13,813 nucleotides of DNA from Sergeia podlipaevii (lineage: Eukaryota; Euglenozoa; Kinetoplastea; Trypanosomatida; Trypanosomatidae). The stretch covers positions 1-13,813 of the forward strand of contig JASANZ010001756.1 of NCBI GenBank assembly GCA_030849805.1. Reading direction: 5' to 3'. Both the position numbers and the translations under genes were made by a program. Below, one piece after another: positions 1 through 7,836 of the stretch. The notes under the pieces were generated by a model that worked only from the letters and a program-made list of their open reading frames with translations, was not told where the DNA came from and searched no databases. The first letter of the stretch is position 1, and each line of letters opens with the position of its first letter.

Positions 1-472
1 AAAAAAAAGAATACCTCTGTTTGGGAAGAAAGGGGATGGAAAGGTTGCCTTTGCGAATACAGCTACGTTGCACGTATGCATTTTTTTTTTTGCCGCTGCT
101 GCTGCTGTAAGCTCCCCATCTAGATGTATCGTTGCCTTAAGAAACATTTCGTACAGACGCCAAGATGTACATAGCCATACCTCCCTTCTCCCCCTCACAC
201 GGACACACGCACACAGTATATCGAGAGACAAAAAAAAATTCATGGTTACACGCAAAGACACACATTTATCAAAAAGAAAAAAAATTCATGTTTGTGTGAT
301 GCACGAGCCATCCCATTCCTTAAAAAACAAAAAATAATAATAATAAAGCTGTCCTTTCTATTTTTTTTTTTTTGAAATAAAGCACGCGAGACTCAACTTG
401 TCTTTCTTTTCTTTTTTTTTTTTTTTTGGGGGGGGGGGGGGGGCCTTTCCCAAACACTCTCTCCCGCTCGCT
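1..472. other. Spacer downstream of the membrane-protein gene, no gene seen
   Basis: This stretch lies 3' of the minus-strand frame that ends at 473. It should hold that gene's 3' UTR and possibly the splice signal of the next gene beyond the window edge. It contains several A or T homopolymers (1-8, 81-91, 361-373), a CA-rich patch near 195-215, a short TAA repeat near 336-347 and the T16-G16 block at 412-443. The short open frames on the plus strand are low-complexity and not convincing. No RNA gene was recognised. Confidence 0.6.
412..443. repeat. T16-G16 homopolymer block
   Basis: On the plus strand 16 T (412-427) are followed directly by 16 G (428-443). On the transcribed minus strand this reads C16 then A16, starting 29 bases after the TGA at 473-475. 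The transcript would carry a long C tract then a genome-encoded A tract in its 3' UTR, while the opposite DNA strand has a G16 run able to form quadruplex structure. Homopolymer lengths are prone to sequencing error, so the exact counts are tentative. Confidence 0.85.
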
Positions 473-739
473 TCACATCAACCATTTACCAAAAAACGAG
501 CTTCCAAACAGTACCTGCCAAAGAAACAGCGCAATCAGCTGCATGGCAAGACACGTGAAAACACTCATCCACACGACTAAACGGCGCGTGAGGGTCACCA
601 CGTGGACGTCCATATCCGCAGCTGTGATCATGCTTTCAAGAGACACGGCAAACTGGTGAGGAATCGCCTCCATGCCAGCCTCTACCCACACATTCAGCAG
701 CTCACCCATCGCATCATCATATGAGGGATTAAACAGCAT
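473..739 (-). CDS. C-terminal continuation of the membrane protein beyond an in-frame TAG
   Basis: The frame of the gene at 782-3571 continues after its TAG (782-784) without a shift for 102 sense codons to a TGA at 473-475. The first ATG is at 737-739, giving an 88-residue piece; the open stretch itself starts at 781. Its content looks like a genuine protein end: an acidic, amphipathic stretch and then, after a pair of arginines, a hydrophobic helix of about 24 residues (positions 998-1021 if the TAG is counted as residue 930), ending with a short tail GKWLM. This helix would be the fourth membrane span and close the second outer loop. It could be (a) the severed end of a pseudogene or of a recently truncated gene, (b) part of one protein made by readthrough, (c) a sign of a base error at the TAG, or (d) a separately trans-spliced small protein. 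I favour a single ancestral protein, because frame and topology both fit. Confidence 0.6.
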   Translation of the reverse strand: MLFNPSYDDAMGELLNVWVEAGMEAIPHQFAVSLESMITAADMDVHVVTLTRRLVVWMSVFTCLAMQLIALFLWQVLFGSSFFGKWLM

Positions 740-781
740 GTACACGCCAACACTGCTCTCCACGTCACGCAGTAGCCCGTA

Positions 782-3571
782 CTAAGGGGGGGACCCACAA
801 ACTTCTGGAAGAAAGCACCGTGGCTTCAAGGGATCCATGACGGACTCTAGCGCAGCAGCCACACAGTTTCCTTCTAAAGAGGCGCGAGTGAGCCCACCGC
901 TCTTCAAGGTTTCAATGCTGGAGATGCCCCCAGACAACCGCTCTGAGATGACCGTCACCATCACGAAGGATGAGCTCACCGTGTTGGTTGCAGCGGCGCC
1001 AACGCCAGCCCAGCAGCTCGCGTAGAGACTCATATCAGGGTTCAATGTCACTAGATCACCGCCTGGGCCAAGCAGTTCCACACCAAACTTCTCACCAAGA
1101 TCCTCCATGGTGAGCCACAGCGCGGAGGACTCCATGAGTTGCTCACGAATAGGATAAAAACCGCCGGCGAGGAGCTCTTCAGCAATCTCAAGAAATTTAG
1201 TGGAGGAATTCATCCACGGACGCTTTTTCACCTCTACTTTCATCGTCTCGATTTGCTGCTGCAATAACTTGAACGCCTGTTCTGCAGCAGTGTAACTAGG
1301 CTCTACAAGCAAAGACAGCTGCAACGCTCCACTCAGTGCAGAAGACAGATCATGAACGATATCGAGTGACTTCACAATATCCGCCAGAAATGCAGGCGTG
1401 ATGGCGCGTTCCTTGACGATGGCGTGCTTACTGACAAGGAAAATGCCGACGCTCATACCAACCTGTAGAGCAAACATCACCAACATTACAAAGCAAAGAG
1501 CAAAAAACGAAAACGGTGACCCAGTCAAACGGTAGCGAACCACATATATGACTGTGCAGTATAGCACCAAGGAGAGTCCCAGTGAGGTACAGAGCGTAGC
1601 AACAGACGGTGTCTGCATCTTCTCCACAAAGTAGTCCTTGCTGATCTCCAGATGCGTCAGTAGAGCGCTCTCCGCCTGGTCATCCACCGTAATCACAGCC
1701 TCCTTCAGTTCCTTCAAGAAAGAAATCGTCTTGCCATTTTCAAACTTCACCGTGTTTTCCGCTTCCATTTCTGGAGTGGCATCAATGGTGAGACTCTTAG
1801 CAATATCAATGCCAAAGAACGAATTGAACACACGTACAGCGGAAAGTATCTCTTCCTCACTGAGGTCCGCCGACAACTCCGCGTCTGCACCTTGGCTCAG
1901 CCAATCAGGAATCGGGGATCTCACTAGATAGTAATCGTTCACCGCCTGCGTCACCTCTCGTGTTTTCAGCACCGCGGCATCCACAGCGCTCTGCCACCCA
2001 GGAGGCACCGCGAAGAGTGCCAGAGATTCAGGCGTCACAGGCACCGGGTCACCTGGATCAGGCGCGCTGTTCGCCAACTCAGTAAAAGCGTTCAGCAGCT
2101 CAGACAGATCTGCATACCAGTCTGCCATCGCTTTCAGTGTATCCGAGCGGCTCTGAGCGCGTTGCAGGTTTACCGTCACCATCTCCTGCAAGTTAGTTGC
2201 GTTTACACGTGGATCTTCGATGATTGAAAATACGTCATTGATAACGGCGGAGCACGCAGCAACAATCTTCGCTACCAAAACCGCTACCTCTTCAATCTTT
2301 TCCCTGCCTCCGCCTGTCCAGCACGGCTCCAAGTCCATGCACGCGACCCGCGCCTCCTGCATCAAGTTGGGGCCACGTGCGATAGTAGCAGCTGCCTCGC
2401 TGGTGTAAAGAGAATGGAAAATGTTGTCGCGGATGTAGGCGCGTGTGTTAGCTTGAGCAACATTGCCTTGCTCTTTAAGAACTGCATTGATAAACTCAAG
2501 AAATCCATCGTCATAGTAATCTGCCACCAAGTCTCTCACAGCGTCAATCGCCTCTGCCGAAATGTCATCCGAGGAGAGCGTATTCAACGTATCCAGGATG
2601 GAAACGATGTAGTACTCCATCGATAAAACTCCCTTTGATATATAAGTACCATCATTCGACACGAGACTACTATGAAATGAAGAAGCATGGTATCGAATGG
2701 CATCCTCCATCATCTCTTCCGGGAGGTAGTCACCAAAATAAGCAAAAAGAAGAGTTATGTCGTTGAGTGAATCCACATATACGTACATCTTTGCCGCATC
2801 CACGTACATATTGATCGAGTGAGGAAGATCTTGACTGAGGTAGTCAAAAAACGGTCTCGTGGAGAGAAGCGTAACGACCGGCACGCATAGGAAGAGCACC
2901 ATGATGAGCAGCATCCCGGCCAGGAAGGTGTACTTGGGGTTGCCAGGAAGGCAGCAGAAGGGCACCGGCGCACGTGAGAGCGTCGCCTTCATCGTTCCCT
3001 CCCCAGTGAGCAGCTGCGTCGTATCGTTGCCTTCGTTGCCAGAGGACATCACCATGTCCTCGCACTCCGCCTTCCCGTGCTCGGGCTTCCAGTCATCTGC
3101 GACGTACATATCGTCTGTGCTAGTACTCTTCTTTTGCTGCTGCAGGTCCCACGCTGAGGAACCAGGCACGTGCACAGTCATATTCGCATGCCTATTAGCT
3201 CCGCTCCAACGTCCATTGAAAGAACCAGCACCCGCGCCGCCACCACCAGGACACAGCGGGTGGCCAGGATAAATATCAATCGTGGGAGTATCTGGCGTTA
3301 CGTCCTCTGGTCCGCTCAGATACTTTCCCCTCATGTTACCAGGCTCCACAAATGTTAAGCTTTGACTGCCATCACCATCTCCACTACGAGGTCCAGGTGC
3401 ACTGACAGCAGCCGTGCTCATGTACTGCAAGGGGACATCTGTAGTGCCAGGGCTCTGTATGTAGCTTGAGCCCTTGAGATTAGACGTGGAATTTTCTGTC
3501 GTGAGGGGTCGCGCGGTGCTCCCTAAGTGACTACGGCGCCTGTGCTGAGAAGATTCACCGCCGCGATTCAT
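782..3571 (-). CDS. Large multi-pass membrane protein with two big outer loops, ended early by TAG
   Basis: The product has 929 residues from the first ATG (3569-3571). The open frame extends to 3652 only through a GTG and CA/GA microsatellite codons, which I read as 5' UTR. Residues 1-210 are low-complexity, rich in Ser, Gly, Pro and Thr, and probably cytosolic. CC at 206-207 just before the first helix is a possible acylation site. Predicted membrane helices are at about 214-237, 657-678 and 688-713. The last two are joined by a short loop containing RYR, which suits the inner face. Between helices 1 and 2 lies a loop of about 420 residues that is mostly helical in character, with a CMDLEPC pair and an NAT sequon. 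After helix 3 comes a second loop of about 285 residues with an NSS sequon and several cysteines. The TAG at 782-784 cuts the protein before a fourth helix encoded downstream in the same frame. The arrangement of single helix, big loop, helix pair, big loop and single helix resembles prominin-like proteins without their first helix, but I see no family signature. Function unknown; a surface or flagellar membrane role is a guess. Confidence 0.85.
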   Translation of the reverse strand: MNRGGESSQHRRRSHLGSTARPLTTENSTSNLKGSSYIQSPGTTDVPLQYMSTAAVSAPGPRSGDGDGSQSLTFVEPGNMRGKYLSGPEDVTPDTPTIDIYPGHPLCPGGGGAGAGSFNGRWSGANRHANMTVHVPGSSAWDLQQQKKSTSTDDMYVADDWKPEHGKAECEDMVMSSGNEGNDTTQLLTGEGTMKATLSRAPVPFCCLPGNPKYTFLAGMLLIMVLFLCVPVVTLLSTRPFFDYLSQDLPHSINMYVDAAKMYVYVDSLNDITLLFAYFGDYLPEEMMEDAIRYHASSFHSSLVSNDGTYISKGVLSMEYYIVSILDTLNTLSSDDISAEAIDAVRDLVADYYDDGFLEFINAVLKEQGNVAQANTRAYIRDNIFHSLYTSEAAATIARGPNLMQEARVACMDLEPCWTGGGREKIEEVAVLVAKIVAACSAVINDVFSIIEDPRVNATNLQEMVTVNLQRAQSRSDTLKAMADWYADLSELLNAFTELANSAPDPGDPVPVTPESLALFAVPPGWQSAVDAAVLKTREVTQAVNDYYLVRSPIPDWLSQGADAELSADLSEEEILSAVRVFNSFFGIDIAKSLTIDATPEMEAENTVKFENGKTISFLKELKEAVITVDDQAESALLTHLEISKDYFVEKMQTPSVATLCTSLGLSLVLYCTVIYVVRYRLTGSPFSFFALCFVMLVMFALQVGMSVGIFLVSKHAIVKERAITPAFLADIVKSLDIVHDLSSALSGALQLSLLVEPSYTAAEQAFKLLQQQIETMKVEVKKRPWMNSSTKFLEIAEELLAGGFYPIREQLMESSALWLTMEDLGEKFGVELLGPGGDLVTLNPDMSLYASCWAGVGAAATNTVSSSFVMVTVISERLSGGISSIETLKSGGLTRASLEGNCVAAALESVMDPLKPRCFLPEVCGSPP

Positions 3572-3582
3572 ATCTGTATGCG

Positions 3583-3614
3583 TCTCTCTCTCTCTGTGTG
3601 TGTGTGTGTGTGTG
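3583..3614. repeat. (TC)6(TG)10 microsatellite in the 5' leader of the membrane-protein gene
   Basis: The plus strand reads six TC units (3583-3594) then ten TG units (3595-3614). The transcript therefore carries CA repeats then GA repeats 12 to 43 bases upstream of the ATG at 3571. In frame it would encode alternating His/Thr then Arg/Glu, which artificially lengthens the open frame to a GTG at 3652. This is the main reason for choosing the ATG at 3571. Confidence 0.85.
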
Positions 3615-3617
3615 TTT

Positions 3618-3659
3618 CTGTAAGGGATGTTGCACAGTACTGCAGAGAACACAAAAAAA
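3618..3659 (-). promoter_or_regulatory. Candidate trans-splice acceptor of the membrane-protein gene
   Basis: On the minus strand a pyrimidine-rich run (T7 at 3653-3659, then GTGTTCTCTGC) ends in CAG, with its AG at 3641-3640, about 68 bases before the ATG. A second CAG, with its AG at 3619-3618, lies closer to the ATG. A longer T tract sits further upstream (about 3690-3706). Trans-splicing at pyrimidine tract plus AG is established for kinetoplastids; use of these particular sites is inferred. Confidence 0.5.
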
Positions 3660-4393
3660 TGCGTATTTCACACTTTAATGATGAACACAAAAAAAAAAAA
3701 AAAAAGTTCAACGAAAAAGGTTAAAAAACTTGAACGTTGAATCTAAAAAAAAAAAAAAAAAGAAGTCCCAAATGGCGTTTTTCTGCGTGAACAACACAAT
3801 CTATTTAACTTGAAATATATAGCTAAAACACCTATTGGTCTGTGAAAGCGCTTTTTCAAAAAAAAAAAAAGAAGAAGAACGTGGAAATAAAAAAGATGAG
3901 AAAAAGATCCATTTAAATTAGACATAATATATGTATAGAGACAAAACAAGTTGATACCCGCTAACGCTCCATTATTTATAGGATATGAAAAAGCTGCTGA
4001 TATAGTGCAATAACGACGCAAAATCCATTGAAGGAAAAAGAGAAAACGTTTTTTTTTTCCTGCTTTTTTTTCGGGATTTTTATTCCTCCTATCATATTCA
4101 CCCCGCTACACACACACACATACCTTCACGCGCACACGCGCATGCACAAGCAATGAATACACCTAGAGCCGAGCTGCCTAGCCATACTAAAGGTGCAAGT
4201 TGCTACTCACTCCCTGTGTATGTACGGCGCAGTTAGAACTCATGCAGCTGACCTAAACATCTCTTCACTCTTCTTTTCCTTTCTCAAGCGCCAAAGTGCA
4301 AGTCCTACGTGCTTTCTCCCGTTTCGTATCTCTTTCGTTTTCTTCCCTCTTCCCTCAATAGTCTTCTTCTTGCGTGCCTTCTTCTTTTTCTCT

Positions 4394-5416
4394 TTAAAAG
4401 CAATCGCCATCATCGCCGCCGCTTCCGCCATCATCATCATCATCCACATTGCCGTCGTCATCGTCCTCGGCGTGAAAACCAACAGACACGTCGTCCTCCT
4501 CGTCTGCGTCCGCTTCAGCCCCTTCCGCGTCCTCGCCGCCCTCGCCATCCCCCCCGCGTTCTCTCTTTACGCCGCCACGCCTAGGGCTTCGTCCTATTCC
4601 CGCAGCACTGCTGCCATCTGCATTGCCTGCTACAGGCACCAAAGTAACCTTAGCGCCACGGCGAATAGGGCGTGGAGGCCTCGGGCGGATCGCGGGCCGT
4701 ACACGAAGCTTCGCCAAGTGTGAGACCACTGCCGCCGTGCCAGCCGCGCGCGCGATATTGTCGTCCTTGCCGCCAGTACTACTGCTCATGACAACGGGAG
4801 AGGTCCACAGGAAACTGCGAAGTTCTGCAGGCACACCAGCGGCTTCCGCAACCGCAGCCATCGTCCGCGTGCGTGCGTGATGTTGCTGCTGCTGAGTGGC
4901 CGCTGGTACACCCTCTCCAGAGTCAGAAACCCCCCGACTGCTCGTCCCCGCTAAGAAAAGTTCTGGGTAGTGGAACACGTTAAGAGGCTCCGAGTGCGCC
5001 AAGGCAGTGGAAAAAGCAGCATTTTCACCTCCAAATGTGTCTGGTGCAAAGCACGAAAAAAATTCCCGAAGGTGCGGTGGGGGCCGCTTCTCAAACTCGA
5101 TTCCACCTTGCTGCTGCTGCTGTTGCGGATGATGTGAGGAGTGGTGAGCATCTCCTGCCAACCCCACGCGCGCTCCGCTCCCGTGTGGACCGGGAGGAGC
5201 CTGAGGCCGCATCCGAGGTTCGCAAATAGAGTCTGCATCAATGCTTGGCAGGATTATAGGAGTCACAGCGACACCGCCAGAAGCGACCTGATACGCAGCG
5301 CTTTGCTGGACTTGATAGCGGTAGGACCTCGGGGGGTAGCACGCATCTTCGTAGCTGTGAATAACCACGCCAGGTTGTGGTTTGTCAGCGCGGTTACGCC
5401 CAAAAAAACCGCGCAT
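4394..5416 (-). CDS. Low-complexity hypothetical protein with glutamine tracts and acidic tail
   Basis: The product has 340 residues from the ATG at 5414-5416 to the TAA at 4394-4396. I recognise no domain. Residues 1-60 mix aromatic and polar residues (SYEDACYPPRSYRYQV around 21-36). Residues 65-105 are rich in Pro, Gly and His and end in a six-glutamine run at 98-103. Residues 106-165 are the most ordered-looking part, with LREFFSCF and HYPELFLAG. A second, four-glutamine run sits at 175-178. Residues 237-287 are basic and proline-rich (RVRPAIRPRPPRP, then GRSPRRGG), and 289-338 form an acidic tail of Asp, Glu and Gly. There is no membrane helix or signal peptide. The basic-then-acidic end could suit nucleic-acid or histone-type partners, but that is a guess. 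A real gene is supported by its length, strand, ATG and upstream splice-like signal; the repetitive composition means the last third could drift quickly between species. Confidence 0.72.
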   Translation of the reverse strand: MRGFFGRNRADKPQPGVVIHSYEDACYPPRSYRYQVQQSAAYQVASGGVAVTPIILPSIDADSICEPRMRPQAPPGPHGSGARVGLAGDAHHSSHHPQQQQQQGGIEFEKRPPPHLREFFSCFAPDTFGGENAAFSTALAHSEPLNVFHYPELFLAGTSSRGVSDSGEGVPAATQQQQHHARTRTMAAVAEAAGVPAELRSFLWTSPVVMSSSTGGKDDNIARAAGTAAVVSHLAKLRVRPAIRPRPPRPIRRGAKVTLVPVAGNADGSSAAGIGRSPRRGGVKRERGGDGEGGEDAEGAEADADEEDDVSVGFHAEDDDDGNVDDDDDGGSGGDDGDCF

Positions 5417-5421
5417 TTACA

Positions 5422-5480
5422 CTAGAAAGGGTATAATTTTTTTAAAAAAAGAGATTATAGTTGATATTTTTAAAAAAAAA
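5422..5480 (-). promoter_or_regulatory. Candidate trans-splice acceptor of the orphan gene
   Basis: On the minus strand T runs (5468-5480, 5443-5450) and then CCCTTTCTAG place an AG at 5423-5422, only five bases before the ATG at 5416. Such a short leader is unusual but possible, because the spliced leader adds its own bases. The next AG further upstream is near 5493. Which one is used cannot be told from sequence. Confidence 0.4.
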
Positions 5481-6287
5481 TATTGGGAGCTGATACAACT
5501 AGCGCGTATGAAGTGCTGCAACTAAAGAATATGCTTTTTTCTCCCTTCGACTATTTTTTATACTTACTTGTTGCTTGCACAAACAGAAAAAAAATATAAA
5601 GTGTGTGTGTGTGTCGCTGTGAACTCTCTCCCTCTGTGCCGCTGGCTCTCCCCCTCCCTCACTCCCCCACTGCAATACCCTAAAAGTGTATGTAAAGAGG
5701 AGTTTGTTCTAGCTATAGGAGACCAAGGGGAAGTCTAAAGAGATAGGTGAAAAAAAAAATGCGCAATGGCACAGCAACAGACAGAAAAAAAAAAAAAGAG
5801 CAAAGGAAAGAGAAAAGAACGAGAAACCGATTAGTTGAGATAAGTAAAGTGTATATATCACGGGTGTCACGTCAAAGGGAAAAAAATGAGTAAAAGGGAA
5901 AAGAAAAGAAAGAAATAGCCAATAGTGGTGTTTATGTGTTCTCTCCTCTTCTTCTCTTCCTATTAAAAAAACAATACTCAGTTATCCTTTCTTTTGTTAC
6001 TGCGTGTATATCACATGCATGTGTGTTGCCACCACCATCAGAAAAAAAAAAGAACCATTAGACAGACGCCGTACTCTTTTTGCGTTTTAACTTGTCGTTG
6101 TCGTTTTCTGCTCCATTTCTACTCGTCAAAAAAAAAAAAAAAAAAAAGATGTTCACATTGCTTCCTTATATGCAAAAGTAGGTTCCTTCAAAGAGTATAC
6201 AAAGATAAGTAGATCAATAATGTCAGCTGTCCTACATACATCAGCGTTTCCCATAGCCGCGAGCGGTGCAGCGCACTTGCTCAATTC

Positions 6288-6302
6288 ATATATATATATA
6301 TA
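6288..6302. repeat. (AT)n microsatellite
   Basis: An uninterrupted 15-base alternation of A and T within the 2.4 kb spacer. No gene function is apparent. Confidence 0.85.
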
Positions 6303-6829
6303 AAGTTGCTAGAAGCATCGGCGAAAAAAAAAAAAACGGGGGAAAAGCGCCTTACGAGGAATATACAAAAAAAAATACAACGAAAATATAGCGAGCATTC
6401 AAAACAGTCCTATTTTCGAAGCAAGTTAAAGGATAATTTTGTTGTGTTCCTCTCTTACTCTCTCATAGACAACAACTGTCTTCCTCATACACATGAAGAA
6501 AGAAAAAAAAAAATGGTGTCCATCTCGCCAAAGCGAAAATGTAGGGGAGAAAGAAGAGGGCAAACGCGCTACCCTTTTGCTGCTCGCGATCGTTAGTTCC
6601 TATGATATGCCCTCAAGACAAAAAAAAATACACAGAAATCATATCACTTTAAAAAATATATATATAGAAATTGTGCTAGTGACAGTACTCAGCACAGCCA
6701 AAAACCAAGGTGAGGACATGAACGGCTAAATCTCAGCGAATCATGTTGCCTTCCAAAAAAAAAAAAAAAAAATGCTACATAACTTTCTATTGCATTGTTT
6801 GTCTGCATACCATGCAGGCATTAATGGCA

Positions 6830-6864
6830 AAATAATAATAGTAATTATAATAATAATAATAATA
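6830..6864. repeat. TAA-rich trinucleotide block
   Basis: An interrupted run of AAT/TAA units on the plus strand (TTA/ATT on the transcribed strand), broken once near 6841-6847. Simple-sequence DNA in the spacer. Confidence 0.8.
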
Positions 6865-6977
6865 CCTCATCAAAGACACTTTTTTCTTCTACTGTTGTAG
6901 GTCTAGTGGAAGATGGTGAGTTATACCACTTCCACGCTTTGTCGTGCGTGGATTCTTCTCCTATTGTCTAATTCCGT

Positions 6978-7169
6978 TCAGTACATACATACGTAAGCAT
7001 AGGGCAAAAGAAAAAAGAAATGTACATGAAGCTCAATCAGCACGATACGTTCTTTCTCTCCCTCTCTATATCCCAAAACCATCCAAAGCAGCGTTAGTAA
7101 GGACAAAAAAATGAGTAGCCTCAGCCTTTCAAGCATCTCCACATCGCTGTTGTTTTGAAGACTCTCCAT
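6978..7169 (-). CDS. Possible small membrane protein (63 residues), weak
   Basis: A minus-strand frame with a true ATG (7167-7169). Residues 1-16 are polar and acidic. Residues 17-34 (LRLLIFLSLLTLLWMVLG) would make a good membrane helix. Then come charged residues (REGEKER) and a second hydrophobic, aromatic stretch. Upstream on the minus strand a CTCTTACTCTCTCTTCCC tract is followed by an AG in CAACAACAG before the ATG, as expected for a spliced transcript, and the frame matches the direction of the unit. Against it, the frame is short, lies in AT-rich low-complexity DNA and has no recognised family. It may be chance. Confidence 0.2.
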   Translation of the reverse strand: MESLQNNSDVEMLERLRLLIFLSLLTLLWMVLGYREGEKERIVLIELHVHFFFLLPYAYVCMY

Positions 7170-7460
7170 TCACTCTAGCAAATACCCATTAATAACCAGC
7201 TGTTGTTGCATTTTTCCCCATAATGGGAAGAGAGAGTAAGAGCAAAAAGTTTTCCCCATCGTTATTTCTCTTTCCTTCTCTCACACTTGTTTTCTATCTA
7301 AATATATAACACAGCATTGTGTGACGAAAGTCAAGGTAATAGGAAAAATAAAATAATAATAATCAAATGATACACAACTGTGTAGCATATTTAAAAAAAA
7401 AAAAAAAGAGTAGCTTAATAGTAACAGTAATAGAGTAGTGTTAGTACAGCACTGGATAAA

Positions 7461-7476
7461 CACACACACACACACA
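7461..7476. repeat. (CA)8 microsatellite
   Basis: Eight CA units on the plus strand, about 360 bases downstream of the stop of the coiled-coil gene in the transcribed direction. Confidence 0.85.
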
Positions 7477-7531
7477 AAAGAAAGAAAAAAAGACTGCGCT
7501 CACTTTGCAATCGCTATAGCAAAAGTATACA

Positions 7532-7533
<2 letters not shown>

Positions 7534-7568
<35 letters not shown>
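7534..7568. repeat. (AG)17 microsatellite, a (TC)17 pyrimidine tract in the transcript
   Basis: A 35-base uninterrupted AG repeat on the plus strand. In the transcribed direction it is a pure TC tract that could act as a splice or polyadenylation-guiding signal for anything encoded below it. Length will vary between strains. Confidence 0.85.
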
Positions 7569-7575
<7 letters not shown>

Positions 7576-7642
7576 GAAGAACTAATCAACGGAAAAAGAA
7601 AAAAAAAAGCAATGAAATCCAGTGTCCCGAAAATGTGCGAAC

Positions 7643-7666
7643 TAATAATAATAATTATTATTATTA
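7643..7666. repeat. 24-base perfect palindrome of TAA/TTA units
   Basis: TAA-type units on the left half are mirrored by TTA-type units on the right half, so the two 12-base arms are exact reverse complements. It could form an AT-only hairpin in DNA or RNA. It sits about 170 bases into the presumed 3' UTR of the gene ending at 7837. Confidence 0.8.
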
Positions 7667-7836
7667 TAAAACAGAGACCTCCAAGTATCCTTCTCTCTCC
7701 CTCTCATCCCTCTGTGCTAACCAACAGAAGAAGAGGGGAAAAAAAAACCACGGCCAAATGCAACATTGTGAGTATAAATGTCTCTATAGATATACTTTGT
7801 AAATGTGTGCCGTCGCCCCCTCCCTCTCCCCTCCTC

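Larger units (their letters stand above)
3572..4393. other. Spacer between the membrane-protein and orphan genes, no gene seen
   Basis: About 820 bases hold the 5' leader of the gene starting at 3571 and the 3' UTR of the gene ending at 4394. There are long A tracts on the plus strand (T tracts in the transcript) near 3690-3706, 3746-3761 and 3859-3870, and T tracts on the plus strand near 4050-4070. A CA-rich, alternating purine-pyrimidine stretch lies at about 4105-4146. Open frames here on both strands are low-complexity or run into the neighbouring coding region. No RNA gene was recognised. Confidence 0.6.
5417..7836. other. 2.4 kb spacer rich in homopolymers and microsatellites
   Basis: This is the longest stretch without a clear gene. 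It holds (GT)7 at 5601-5614, a C/T-rich patch on the plus strand near 5622-5672, A tracts (for example 5785-5798, 6127-6147, 6755-6771, 7391-7406), (AT)n at 6288-6302, a TAA-rich block at 6830-6864, (CA)8 at 7461-7476, (GA)17 at 7534-7568 and a 24-base TAA/TTA palindrome at 7643-7666. One short minus-strand frame (6978-7169) is the only candidate gene. I saw no tRNA T-loop motif, spliced-leader sequence or convincing C/D snoRNA boxes. It probably consists of the 3' UTR of the gene ending at 7837 and the 5' leader of the gene starting at 5416, perhaps with a small non-coding or small-protein transcript between. Confidence 0.6.

Noticed and set aside
782..784. Genome-wide stop-codon reassignment
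   Set aside because: The other three long genes are open over hundreds of codons and end in TAA, TAG and TGA. TAG itself ends the coiled-coil gene, so the standard code is the simpler reading.
3572..3652. N-terminal extension of the membrane protein to a GTG at 3650-3652
   Set aside because: It starts at GTG and is encoded by CA and GA microsatellite repeats, with splice acceptor-like AGs inside. It fits a 5' leader, not protein.
4240..4548. Lys/Arg-rich minus-strand frame of 102 residues
   Set aside because: It is out of frame with the orphan gene, and its Met-rich start is the shifted reading of the Asp codons.
4193..4723. 176-residue plus-strand frame
   Set aside because: It overlaps the 3' end of the minus-strand orphan gene. 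Its Ile, His and Arg runs are the complement of the acidic codons there.
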